DNA of 64,000 nucleotides, from positions 166,302-230,301 of the forward strand of contig NZ_FUYP01000004.1 of NCBI RefSeq assembly GCF_900168005.1. The letters run 5' to 3'. The notes under the pieces were generated by a model that saw nothing but the letters and a program-made list of their open reading frames with translations, was not told the origin of the DNA and did no database searches. Both the position numbers and the translations under genes were made by a program. Positions 9,378 through 18,609 of this stretch are shown piece by piece. The DNA comes from Sphingopyxis flava. Its GTDB lineage: Bacteria; Pseudomonadota; Alphaproteobacteria; Sphingomonadales; Sphingomonadaceae. How positions within the stretch are numbered: the first letter of the stretch is position 1; every line of letters starts with the position of its first letter.

Positions 9378-10253
9378 CTACCTTCCCGCGGTCCATGAGA
9401 GCGCGGCGTAGATGGCCCGCCCGAATGCCGCGCCGCTGTCGCGCGCGAAGTGGAGGAAGAGCGAAGGCTCGATCAGTTCAAGTTCCATGACGTGCAGCCG
9501 CCCCGCGGCGTCGCCGACCATGTCGACGCGGGCGTAGACGGGCGGTGCGGGGGCGGCGGCGAGTGCAGCGGCGGCGAGCGCCAAGGCTTCGGCATTGGCC
9601 TCCCACGCCGTCTCGCGCCCACCGAACTGCTCCTGGACGCGAAAGTCGCCCGCTTGGGGGTGTTTGATGATGGCGTGGCTATACCGGCCGGCGAAGAAGA
9701 AGAGCGAGACTTCGCCTTCGGTCAAGATGCCAGGCATCAACGGCTGGACGAGACGGCGCTGGCCGAGGGCATCGGCAGGAAGCGGGGCGCCGCGCGTGAT
9801 GCGGTGGGTACCGTCGGCCCCGCCCGAGATCGCAGGCTTGATCACCAATTCTTCGGCCCCTAACCTCGCGCGCGCATCGGCGAAGCTCGCCTCGTCGAGT
9901 GCTGAAACCTCGATCGTCGGCACGACAGCGACGCCTCCTGCACCGAGTTCGGCGAGATAGGCCTTGTCGCTGTTCCAGCGCAATACCGGCGCCGGATTGA
10001 CGACGGGCAGCGCCCCGGCCTCCAGCCGGTCGAGCAACGCGTACCAGCGCGCCGGCTCGCGCTGATAGCCCCAGGCGAAGAGCGGCATGATCAGGTCGAA
10101 ACCGGCAAGATCACCGGGATCAGTCCATGCCCGCTGTTCGACCGCGAGTCCGGCTGCCGCCAGCGCCGCCGCCTTCCGCGCGAAGGCGGGCTGCCAACGC
10201 TCGACATAATCGGGCGCCGGAACGAGGAGCGCGACGCGCGGCTGGTAGGGCAT
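9378..10253 (-). CDS. ATP-grasp domain protein
   Basis: The 291-residue protein has an N-terminal pre-ATP-grasp region beginning VALLVPAPDYVERW. A central ATP-grasp segment contains LVIKPAISGGADGTH (nucleotide-binding Lys and Gly-rich loop), and a C-terminal ELELIEPSLFL carries the metal-binding acidic residues. It resembles the RimK-like or cycloserine-type (DcsG) carboxylate-amine ligases; the substrate is unknown. ATG 10253 has AGGA just upstream; the longer frame to 10379 runs into the dehydrogenase gene. It lies 16 bases downstream of the glutamate dehydrogenase stop, so the two are probably co-transcribed. Confidence 0.83.
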   Translation of the reverse strand: MPYQPRVALLVPAPDYVERWQPAFARKAAALAAAGLAVEQRAWTDPGDLAGFDLIMPLFAWGYQREPARWYALLDRLEAGALPVVNPAPVLRWNSDKAYLAELGAGGVAVVPTIEVSALDEASFADARARLGAEELVIKPAISGGADGTHRITRGAPLPADALGQRRLVQPLMPGILTEGEVSLFFFAGRYSHAIIKHPQAGDFRVQEQFGGRETAWEANAEALALAAAALAAAPAPPVYARVDMVGDAAGRLHVMELELIEPSLFLHFARDSGAAFGRAIYAALSWTAGR

Positions 10254-10269
10254 CGTCCTGCCGCCCTTG

Positions 10270-13200
10270 CTACCGCCCCAGAAGCCCGCGAGCCTGCCCC
10301 GCAAGGTGCGAGAGCATCGCACCATTGGGGGTCGGAATGGTCCGGGCGCGATCGACGGTCGCGCGGAACTGAGCGACACGCGGCGCCTGTTCGGCGAGCC
10401 ATCGGGTCACCGCACCGTCGAGATCGTCGCCCTTCAGCCCGGCGAGGAAGCTCAGCCGCATTTGCTGAAAATCGCGCGCCAGGCTGTTGACCAGGAGCCG
10501 CTCCCACGGGTCGGTCGGGCTCATGTGCGCCGCAAGCGTCTGCGCCCAGTCGAGCCCCAAGGCCTCGCCTAGATGGGTGAAGGCATAAGTCACCGCGACT
10601 TCGTCATCGCCGCGCCGCTCAGCAAGATCGACAATGCCGATCGCACCGTCGAGCTTGAACAGACGCACGACCGCAGCCGCGAGCCCTTCGGGCGCACCGG
10701 CCTCGAGCAGCTGCTGGCTCAGCATATCCCATTGGCGCCGTACCGATTCGCTGAGCAGGCCGTCCACGCGCGCGGTAAGTCGGTCGACACCGGGTTCGAG
10801 CCGCGCCACGAGCGCGCCCGGCTGCGCTCCCGTCGGCGCGACGCGCAGCAGATCGGCAATCTGCGATGCCATCGCCGAGGCCGCTTGGGCGAACAGCGAC
10901 AGGCGGATCGCCTCGTCGATCTTCGCTATGTCGAGCGCCTGCCAGATCTCGCGCATATCGAGCAGTTTTTCGACCGTCACGAACGCCGCCGCGACGTCGG
11001 CGAGTGAACAGCCCTCTTCCTCAACCAGCTCAAAGGGATGGACGACGCCCATGCGGTTGATGATGCGGTTGGCAAGCTTGGTCGCAATGATTTCGCGGCG
11101 CAGCTGATGCCCGGCGATTGCCTCGGCATAGTCGCGCTGCATCTCGGCGGGAAAGGCCGCGGCGAGATCGCCGTCCAGCATCGCATCGTCGGGCAGGCTG
11201 CTCGCCTCGATTGCGTCCTGCAGCGCAAGCTTCGCGGTCGACAACAGCACCGCGAGTTCGGGTCGCGCCAAGCCGCGCCCTTCCTGCGCGCGGCGCAGCA
11301 GTTCATCGTTGGCGGCGAGCCCCTCGACTTTGCGGTCGAGCCGGCCGCTGCTCTCGAACGTCTCCATCAGCCGCACCAGTGAGGGCACCGCGCCCGCGCC
11401 GCCCTTCTCGGCGATCGACAGCGCGAGCGCCTGCAGGCGATTGTCCTCGAGCACCAGCCTCGCGACATCATCGGTCATGCGAACGAGCAGCGCGTCGCGA
11501 TCGTCCTGGTTCAGCCGCCCTTCGATCATCTCGCGATTGAGCGCGATCTTGATGTTGACTTCATTGTCCGAGCAATCGACGCCCGCACTATTGTCGATAA
11601 AGTCGGTGTTAATTCTGCCGCCGCGCTGCGAAAAGGCGATGCGCGCGGCTTGCGTGACGCCGAGGTTTGCACCTTCGCCAACCACCCGGACCCGCAGATC
11701 CTCGGCATCGACGCGCAGCGCGTCGTTCGCGGGATCGCCGACCTCGGCATTGTTCTGGCTCGCAGCCTTCAGATAGGTGCCAATCCCGCCAAACCACAAT
11801 AGGTCGACCGGCGCCTTAAGGATCGCGGAGATCAGCCCGGCGGGATCGATCTCGTCAACATTAAGGTCCAGCATCGCCTTTATCTCGGCGCTGAGCGGAA
11901 TGCTCTTCTGGGTGCGCGGGAACACGCCGCCGCCTTTGGAGATCAGCTTCTTGTCATAATCGTCCCAGCTCGATCGCGGCAGGTTGAATAGCCGCTCCCG
12001 CTCCTTCCAGCTCTTCGCCGGGTCGGGATGCGGATCGAAGAAAATGTGCCGATGATCGAACGCCGCCACGAGCTGGATCGCCTTGGAAAGCAGCATGCCA
12101 TTTCCAAACACGTCGCCCGACATGTCTCCGCAGCCGGCAACGCGGATCGTGTCGGTCTGCACGTCGACGCCCATTTCGGCGAAATGGCGCTGTACCGAAA
12201 CCCACGCACCCTTGGCGGTGATGCCCATCGCCTTGTGATCATAGCCCTTCGATCCACCGCTCGCAAAGGCATCGCCCAGCCAGAAGTCGCGCTCCATCGC
12301 GAGGCCGTTCGCCACATCCGAGAAGGTCGCGGTACCCTTGTCGGCCGCGACGACGAAATAGGGATCCTCGCCGTCGTGGATGACCACGTCCTGAGGATGA
12401 ACGACGTTCCCCGCGACGATATTGTCGGTGATCGAAAGCAAGGAGCGAATGAAAATGCGGTAGCATTCGGTCCCTTCCGCAAACCAGGCGTCGCGGTCGA
12501 TCGCCGGATTTGGGAGCGTCTTGGGGTAGAAGCCGCCCTTCGCGCCGGTCGGCACGATCACGGCATTCTTGACGCGCTGCGCCTTCATCAACCCGAGGAT
12601 CTCGGTGCGGAAGTCGTCGCGCCGGTCGGACCAGCGCAGCCCGCCTCGCGCGACGGGGCCGGCGCGAAGGTGAACACCCTCGACGCGCGGCGAATAGACC
12701 CACACCTCGCGCCACGGCAGCGGCTTGGGCAGACCCGGGACCTTGCTGCTGTCGATCTTGAACGCCAGCGCCTCGTCACCGGCAGGCGCAAAGGCATTGG
12801 TGCGCAGCGTCGCACCGATCACCGCATTGAACCGGCGCAAGATCCGGTCATCGTCGATCGACTTGATGCCTGCAAAGCCCGCCTGGATCTCGGCGTCGAG
12901 CTCTGCAGCCCGCTTCGGGTCGTGTGCCGCCGGGTCGTGCAGCGCGCGAAACCGATCGATCATTGCCCGGGTCAGCGCAGGCGCGTGACGCAGCGCGGCC
13001 ACGACCGTGTCCATGCCGTAGCTCGACCCGCCCTGACGCAGATAGCGAAACCACGCGCGCAGCCAGACGATCGCCTGCGGATCGGTCTGCGTCACCAGCA
13101 TCAGTTCGTTGAAAGCATCGTCCTCCGCCGACCCTTCGAGTACCGCCGCAATGGCGCCCTCGATCACCTCAGCATGCGGCAGAAGTGTTGCCTCGTCGAC

Positions 13201-14970
13201 CGCGGCCGGCACCCGCAAGGTGAAATCGTGGATGAAGGCGGGCTGCTCCTCGCCGTCGGCGGACGGCCGGCCATAGCTCAGCGCGGTCGGAATTTCCTCA
13301 AGCACCTCGAAGCCGAAATGCTCAAGAGCGGGAACGACGTCGGAGAGCGCAAGCGCCCCTGCGAGACTGTAGGCCTTGAGGCGCAGGCGGTCGTCGCCGT
13401 CGAGACTCTTCAGTGCAAGGCGCACCCCGCGCGGATGCCCAGCATCGAGGTCGCGCAGCCGCAATATATCGCGCGCGGCCTCTTCAGGATCATAAAGATT
13501 GCGATAGTTGGGCGGGAACAGCGGCGCAAAGCGCGCCGCGAGCGCCGCAGCGCGGCCCGCGTCGCCGCGCCTTGCCAGTGCGGCCTCGACTTCGGGCTGC
13601 CACCCGCGCACCATCTGCTCGAGCGTCGTGGCCAGCGCTTCTTCGTCGGGAATAACGCCCCCGCTGCGAAGGTCGAGCGTATAACGGAGAAGCGCGGCGC
13701 CGCCGTCTTCGAGCACCATCGTCCAGCCGATGACCCCGGCCCGGGCTTCGCGTGCCAGCATGCCCTCGATCGCCAGCCGGCGGCCGGTCGATACCTCGTC
13801 GCGCGGCAGCCAGACAAAGACGAAGAGATGCCGGCCGAGCGCGCTGCGCACCATGACCAGCTTCGGCCGGGGCCGGTCGGTAATCGACATGGAGGTGAGC
13901 GCAAGTCTTTCGAGCGAAGCGGCGTCAAAGGCAATCAGCAGGTCGTGGGGCAGCGCGGTCAGGGCGTGTGCGAGCGCCTTGCCCGCGTGGCCTGCGGGAT
14001 CGAAGCCGAATTTCGTCATCAGCGCCGACAGCTGCGCGCGCAGCACCGGGACTTTCGCAGGCGGCGTCGAAAGCGCCTGGCTGGTCCACAGCCCGGCGTG
14101 GATCGACAGCCGCTCGGCCTTCTGGTCCTTGATCTCGGGAATGATAATAAGGTCGAGAAGGACACGGCGGTGCACCGCCGAGAGCCGGTTCGACTTGATG
14201 AGCAGCGGGCTCGACCCGCCAGCGTCGAACCACGCAAAAGCAGCCGCGAGGGCTTCGGTAGAGAGCAGCTGACTATGGCTCGAGGCGCAAATGCCGAGTG
14301 GCTCATGTGCCGAGCCGTCGCGGCTGCGCCATTCGTGTCCGAGCTGCGTCATTGCGCCGCCTTCGAACCAGCGCAGCAGCTCGGCGCCTTCGCCCTCGGT
14401 ACGCATCGCAGCGTCGGCGAGCATGGCTGCGCGCATCGCCTTCCAGTCGGAAACCGCAGCGCGCACGTCGGCAAGCGCGGCCTCTATCGCGTCAAGCAGG
14501 CGGCGGCGCGCCCGAGCGTCGCCGCGCTCCAGCTCCATATAGATGACCGATTCGCGGTTCTGCGTGCCCGGCTCGGGCGCGCCTGCATCGGTCAGGGAAC
14601 CCTTCGCATCACGGGTCGCCGAAACGACCGGGTGCAGGATGCGGTGCACGACCAGCCCCTGCGCCGCGGCAACCTGCGAGGTCGAATCGACGAGGAATGG
14701 CATGTCGTCATTGACGATAGCAAGGCGCATCCGCCGGTCTGTGCCGTCCGCAGCCATGGGTTCGAGCGCGAGGACGGGGTTCCCCGGCGTACGGTCGAGC
14801 GCCGCGGCGGCTATGAACCGGCTCGCGTCGGCAAGCGCCGCTTCGTTCATGTCGTCGCCCTCGCCGGGAAGGGCGCTGCCGCGCAGGGCGGTAAGATAAG
14901 CGGTCTGGATTTTCCTGGGAACAGCGGGGACGGAGGCGGAGGAAGCGTCCGATTCCGATTGACTAGGCAT
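10270..14970 (-). CDS. gdhB: NAD-specific glutamate dehydrogenase, large (about 180 kDa) type
   Basis: This enzyme oxidatively deaminates glutamate to 2-oxoglutarate using NAD+. The 1566-residue length fits the large GDH family. It has a long N-terminal regulatory part (ACT-like and helical regions), then the catalytic core with PLPWREVWVYSPRVEG, GGLRWSDRRDDFRTE and VPTGAKGGFYPK. The Rossmann block is around VAGCGDMSGDVFGNGML, and a long C-terminal helical domain follows. ATG 14970 (MPSQSESD) is chosen; an ATG 12 bases upstream is possible. A very long antisense frame covers it but is a composition artefact. Confidence 0.96.
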   Translation of the reverse strand: MPSQSESDASSASVPAVPRKIQTAYLTALRGSALPGEGDDMNEAALADASRFIAAAALDRTPGNPVLALEPMAADGTDRRMRLAIVNDDMPFLVDSTSQVAAAQGLVVHRILHPVVSATRDAKGSLTDAGAPEPGTQNRESVIYMELERGDARARRRLLDAIEAALADVRAAVSDWKAMRAAMLADAAMRTEGEGAELLRWFEGGAMTQLGHEWRSRDGSAHEPLGICASSHSQLLSTEALAAAFAWFDAGGSSPLLIKSNRLSAVHRRVLLDLIIIPEIKDQKAERLSIHAGLWTSQALSTPPAKVPVLRAQLSALMTKFGFDPAGHAGKALAHALTALPHDLLIAFDAASLERLALTSMSITDRPRPKLVMVRSALGRHLFVFVWLPRDEVSTGRRLAIEGMLAREARAGVIGWTMVLEDGGAALLRYTLDLRSGGVIPDEEALATTLEQMVRGWQPEVEAALARRGDAGRAAALAARFAPLFPPNYRNLYDPEEAARDILRLRDLDAGHPRGVRLALKSLDGDDRLRLKAYSLAGALALSDVVPALEHFGFEVLEEIPTALSYGRPSADGEEQPAFIHDFTLRVPAAVDEATLLPHAEVIEGAIAAVLEGSAEDDAFNELMLVTQTDPQAIVWLRAWFRYLRQGGSSYGMDTVVAALRHAPALTRAMIDRFRALHDPAAHDPKRAAELDAEIQAGFAGIKSIDDDRILRRFNAVIGATLRTNAFAPAGDEALAFKIDSSKVPGLPKPLPWREVWVYSPRVEGVHLRAGPVARGGLRWSDRRDDFRTEILGLMKAQRVKNAVIVPTGAKGGFYPKTLPNPAIDRDAWFAEGTECYRIFIRSLLSITDNIVAGNVVHPQDVVIHDGEDPYFVVAADKGTATFSDVANGLAMERDFWLGDAFASGGSKGYDHKAMGITAKGAWVSVQRHFAEMGVDVQTDTIRVAGCGDMSGDVFGNGMLLSKAIQLVAAFDHRHIFFDPHPDPAKSWKERERLFNLPRSSWDDYDKKLISKGGGVFPRTQKSIPLSAEIKAMLDLNVDEIDPAGLISAILKAPVDLLWFGGIGTYLKAASQNNAEVGDPANDALRVDAEDLRVRVVGEGANLGVTQAARIAFSQRGGRINTDFIDNSAGVDCSDNEVNIKIALNREMIEGRLNQDDRDALLVRMTDDVARLVLEDNRLQALALSIAEKGGAGAVPSLVRLMETFESSGRLDRKVEGLAANDELLRRAQEGRGLARPELAVLLSTAKLALQDAIEASSLPDDAMLDGDLAAAFPAEMQRDYAEAIAGHQLRREIIATKLANRIINRMGVVHPFELVEEEGCSLADVAAAFVTVEKLLDMREIWQALDIAKIDEAIRLSLFAQAASAMASQIADLLRVAPTGAQPGALVARLEPGVDRLTARVDGLLSESVRRQWDMLSQQLLEAGAPEGLAAAVVRLFKLDGAIGIVDLAERRGDDEVAVTYAFTHLGEALGLDWAQTLAAHMSPTDPWERLLVNSLARDFQQMRLSFLAGLKGDDLDGAVTRWLAEQAPRVAQFRATVDRARTIPTPNGAMLSHLAGQARGLLGR

Positions 14971-15136
14971 AGGGTGCAGCATCCCGAACCAAAAAGCGGG
15001 CCTTACGCCGACGATCGGCGGGCCGTTCGCTCGGGCCCATATGCGCCCCCCGCCCGCGGGGCTCAAGACCCGCGCGGCGTTTCGCGTAAAAATATTTCAA
15101 GATTCGGATTTTCTGTTGCGCTGCAGCGAAGATGCT

Positions 15137-16456
15137 TCAACCGCCAGGACCGATTGCAATCGCTTTTTTCGCGAGCCGCGCGACCAACGCCGCATCTTCT
15201 GCAGCCTTGGCGACAATGCCGATATGCCCGCCCGGCATCGCACGCGCGATGAGCACGACGAATTCGGCATTGCCTGCGTCATGCTCCAGGATCACTGCCG
15301 GATGCGCGCGGCGCAGCACATCGAGCGTCGCGCCCGTGTCGTCCTCGCGCGCGGCAGGCCTGCGGCGCGCTCGCACGTCCTTGACCACTCCCTTGAGGCC
15401 GCCCGGATAGCGATCGAGATAGGCAGCGAGCTCCCCGCGTCCGACCCCTTCTTCGCGAGCGTGGCCGAGCACGCACGCATATTCGGCGACCCGTGTCTTG
15501 TCATAATGCGCGCCGAAGACGAGCTTGACCACAGGGGTCATCGGCGCGCGCGCCTGCGCACTCAGCCCCGCGTCCTCGAGCAGCTCGGCGAACGCCTCGG
15601 GTTGCGTTTCGGCAACGAGCGCGAAGTCCCACGCCTTGCCGACGGCCTGATAAAGCGCGCTGCGGCTGCGGCTGTCGGCGGCGCTTGCCCGTTCGGCTGT
15701 TTCGCGCGCGGCCGCGAGCCAATCGGCAAGATCTGCATCTTCGCCCGGATCGGACGGCGCGCCGTTTGCCGGATCGAGGTCTTCGACGAGCTGGTCGAAC
15801 GCCGCAAACCCGGGAGTCGCATCGGCGGCGATATGCCCCGAGTCGGGGCCGTCGGCCCAAAGCGGCATCGGCGCAGTGAGCGGTGCGGCGCTGCGCATGG
15901 CCTGATCGACCGACAGCTGGAGTTCCTCCTCCTCGTCGGCGGGCACCGCTTCCTTCCAGTTGATGACCCCCAAAATGAAGTCGATCGTGTCGTCATCGGA
16001 CGAGAAGGGCAGCAGAATGCCGCGATACATGATCGTCAATCCGCGGTCGTTCACGAACTCGGCCTCGAAGCCGATCGGCGTGCGGTTCGCGATGATCTGG
16101 AGATAATGGTCCGTAAGCCGTGACAGCAGCGAGCGTCCCGGTATCTGGCTGATATACTGGACATCGGGGTCGATCTGCGACTCAGCGCGCAAGCGGTCCC
16201 CGAGGAAGGCGATGGCGGGGTTCTCGATCCCCGAGGTGAAGTCGAGCAGCACCGAGTGCGGGCCGAAGTCGCCCGCGCGGTCGAGGTCGAGGTCTTCCAC
16301 CGAGGGATAGGCACGATCGGCGAGCAGCGAAGCCCAGTGATTATAGGCCCGGACCTGCATTCGCCGCTCGTCGACACCGACCGCGGGGGGAGCGTCGATG
16401 CCGCCGTCATCGTGGCCGTAGCTGCCCGTAAGCAACCCGCGCATGCTGTCCATCAA
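15137..16456 (-). CDS. PAS-domain protein of unknown function
   Basis: The 439-residue cytosolic protein has an N-terminal PAS_5-like sensor domain (about residues 35-170; RAYNHWASLLADRAYPSVED, IPGRSLLSRLTDHYLQI, GFEAEFVNDRG). An acidic, Ala-rich linker and a C-terminal region with no recognised domain follow. There is no kinase, cyclase or DNA-binding module, so its output is unknown. It precedes the glutamate dehydrogenase gene on the same strand with a gap of 166 bases. Confidence 0.7.
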   Translation of the reverse strand: MMDSMRGLLTGSYGHDDGGIDAPPAVGVDERRMQVRAYNHWASLLADRAYPSVEDLDLDRAGDFGPHSVLLDFTSGIENPAIAFLGDRLRAESQIDPDVQYISQIPGRSLLSRLTDHYLQIIANRTPIGFEAEFVNDRGLTIMYRGILLPFSSDDDTIDFILGVINWKEAVPADEEEELQLSVDQAMRSAAPLTAPMPLWADGPDSGHIAADATPGFAAFDQLVEDLDPANGAPSDPGEDADLADWLAAARETAERASAADSRSRSALYQAVGKAWDFALVAETQPEAFAELLEDAGLSAQARAPMTPVVKLVFGAHYDKTRVAEYACVLGHAREEGVGRGELAAYLDRYPGGLKGVVKDVRARRRPAAREDDTGATLDVLRRAHPAVILEHDAGNAEFVVLIARAMPGGHIGIVAKAAEDAALVARLAKKAIAIGPGG

Positions 16457-16549
16457 TCATCCCCAGTGGCAAACATCGGACAATGTCATGCCTCAGGAGT
16501 GGTAAAGGCCGCGTAAACGATGGGGTTTCTGCGGCTCATCGGGCCAGGT

Positions 16550-18604
16550 TTATCGTATCGCCTCCAATCGGATCGCCGCGCCGCCGCCGGGAGCAAGCCA
16601 CAGCCTGTAGGCGTCACCTTTCTTCACTTCGATGGACTCATAGGCGATTTTGTGCCGCGCCTCGGTCAGATAGGTAGCGCCCGCCCCGTCCTTCCAGACC
16701 GTCGCAGTATAGCGCTTGCCTGGGTCGAGGAAATCAAGGCGCAGGGTCAGCGTCCGCTCGGTCGCGTCGTTAACGCCGCCGACATACCAGTCGGCGCTGT
16801 TCCGGTCCTTGCGCGCAAAGATCGCATAGTCGCCAACTTCGCCCGCGATCAGATGGCTTTCGGCCCAGTCGGCGGGCACTGCCTTGATGAACTCGAGCTC
16901 GCGCGGGTGCGCCTCCAGATTTTCGATGAAATCAGCCGCCATCTGGATTGGCGAATAAATGGCCAGATAGAGACCGAGCTGTTTGGCAAGCGTCGATGCA
17001 AATGGCGCCTTGTTCGACCCTTCGAGGCTCAGAACGCCGGGCGTGTAATCCATCGGGCCCGACAACATCCGCGTGTAAACCAGCGTCGGTTCATGGTCTG
17101 GACCGCTTCCAAAATCGCTCCACGCATTATATTCCATCCCCCGCGCTCCCTCGCGCGAAACCCAATTCGGGTATGTGCGTCGCAGCCCCGTGTCCTTCAC
17201 CGGCTCGTGGGGGTTGACCGCAATATGATGCTTTGCGGCGACTTCGACGACTTTGAGATGGTGCGTGACCTGGCGTTGCCCGTCATGCCATTCCATCGCA
17301 CGCGTCCCAGGCGCTGCACCCGGCGCGATGATCCCGCCCGCATCGGCGACATAGCCGGTCTTCACCGCCGCAACCCCGAGCTTGCCGTACAGGGCCATCG
17401 CATCGTCAAGCTGCGCTTCGTAATTTGCGATATTGCCGCCAGTCTCATGGTGACCGATCAGCGTCACGCCTTTTTTGCGCGCATAATCGGCAACCGCTTT
17501 CAGGTCGAAATCGGGGGTGGGCTCGGTGAAGCTATACGCGTCGCCGTGACCGAACCAATTGCTGTTCCAGCCCTTGTTCCACCCCTCGACGAGAACGCCG
17601 CCAAAGCCGTGCTTCGACGCGAAATCGATATATTGCTTCGTCCGTTCGCTTGTCGCGCCGTGGTTCGGCCCTTCGGCCCAGCTCCAGGGCCCACGGATCA
17701 TCCCCCACCAAATGCCGATATATTTCATCGGCTTGAACCAGCTGACGTCGCCCAGCTTGTTCGGTTCGTTGAGGTTGAGCTCGAGGTCATTCTCGACCAG
17801 CCCCGCCGCATCGTCGGCGATACGGATTGTCCGCCACGGCGTATGAAAGGGAAGGTCGCGCACGACGCGCGGCCCCCGCGACGAAGGCGCAAGCGTCGCG
17901 CGAAACTTGCGTCCCTCTACTCGCTTCAGCCACATGCCCGAATAATCGACCAGCGCGGCTTCGTGGAACGCCAGATGCGTGCCGTCGTCGAGACGCATCG
18001 TAAGCGGCGTATGCGCGGTTGCGACCGCGTCGATCGGCGTTTTTTGATACATCTGCTCGTAGCGGTTCCACTCGCCCCCCGCGATCCACCAGGCGGTGCC
18101 CTCGGGCGCGATATCGAATTCGGTGATCTCGTCGGCGATCTTCGCGGTCTTGAACCCCGCCTGTTCCGGCAGTTCGTAGCGGAAGCCGATGCCGTTATCG
18201 AACAAGCGAAAGCGCAGATTCATTGCACGGCCGCCCCAGCTTTCATCCTGGCGGAAGCGAACGAGCAGCTCATTAAAATGGTCGCGAACATAGCGCCGTT
18301 CGCCCCATGGCTGCTCCCATATATCGTCCCCGCTCGCGCGCTCGGCGCCTTCGATCGCAAAGCCGCGCTGGAGACCGACGCCGTCGGTCAGCAGGAAGCC
18401 GAGCTTCGACGGCGCGATCAACAGCTTGCCCTTGCGCGACAGCGACCAGGTCGGGCGCGCGTCGTTATCGGTCGACACAGTGAGCATGATGCTGCCGTCC
18501 GGGGAGGCAAGCGTCTGCTGCGGCCGCGCCTCCTGCGCGCGCGCGGACGTCGCGGCGAGAAGCGCGAAGGAAGTCAGAATCGCGAAAGGGGTAGGACGAA
18601 ACAT
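16550..18604 (-). CDS. GH97 alpha-glucosidase (SusB-like), exported
   Basis: This enzyme probably hydrolyses alpha-1,4-linked glucose from maltooligosaccharides in the periplasm. The 684-residue protein starts with a signal peptide ending near TSARAQEA. The GH97 core shows GVLVEGWNKGWNSNW, GHHETGGNIANYE and NPHEPVKDTGLRRTYPN, which carry the conserved Glu residues of inverting SusB-type enzymes. It lies 5 bases downstream of the GH13 alpha-glucosidase and is the last gene of the maltodextrin operon. Confidence 0.92.
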   Translation of the reverse strand: MFRPTPFAILTSFALLAATSARAQEARPQQTLASPDGSIMLTVSTDNDARPTWSLSRKGKLLIAPSKLGFLLTDGVGLQRGFAIEGAERASGDDIWEQPWGERRYVRDHFNELLVRFRQDESWGGRAMNLRFRLFDNGIGFRYELPEQAGFKTAKIADEITEFDIAPEGTAWWIAGGEWNRYEQMYQKTPIDAVATAHTPLTMRLDDGTHLAFHEAALVDYSGMWLKRVEGRKFRATLAPSSRGPRVVRDLPFHTPWRTIRIADDAAGLVENDLELNLNEPNKLGDVSWFKPMKYIGIWWGMIRGPWSWAEGPNHGATSERTKQYIDFASKHGFGGVLVEGWNKGWNSNWFGHGDAYSFTEPTPDFDLKAVADYARKKGVTLIGHHETGGNIANYEAQLDDAMALYGKLGVAAVKTGYVADAGGIIAPGAAPGTRAMEWHDGQRQVTHHLKVVEVAAKHHIAVNPHEPVKDTGLRRTYPNWVSREGARGMEYNAWSDFGSGPDHEPTLVYTRMLSGPMDYTPGVLSLEGSNKAPFASTLAKQLGLYLAIYSPIQMAADFIENLEAHPRELEFIKAVPADWAESHLIAGEVGDYAIFARKDRNSADWYVGGVNDATERTLTLRLDFLDPGKRYTATVWKDGAGATYLTEARHKIAYESIEVKKGDAYRLWLAPGGGAAIRLEAIR

Positions 18605-18609
18605 CGAAA

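Noticed and set aside
12028..15252. A 1074-codon frame opposite the glutamate dehydrogenase gene
   Set aside because: It is covered by a recognised 1566-residue enzyme on the other strand; the composition is rich in Arg and His, as antisense shadows are.
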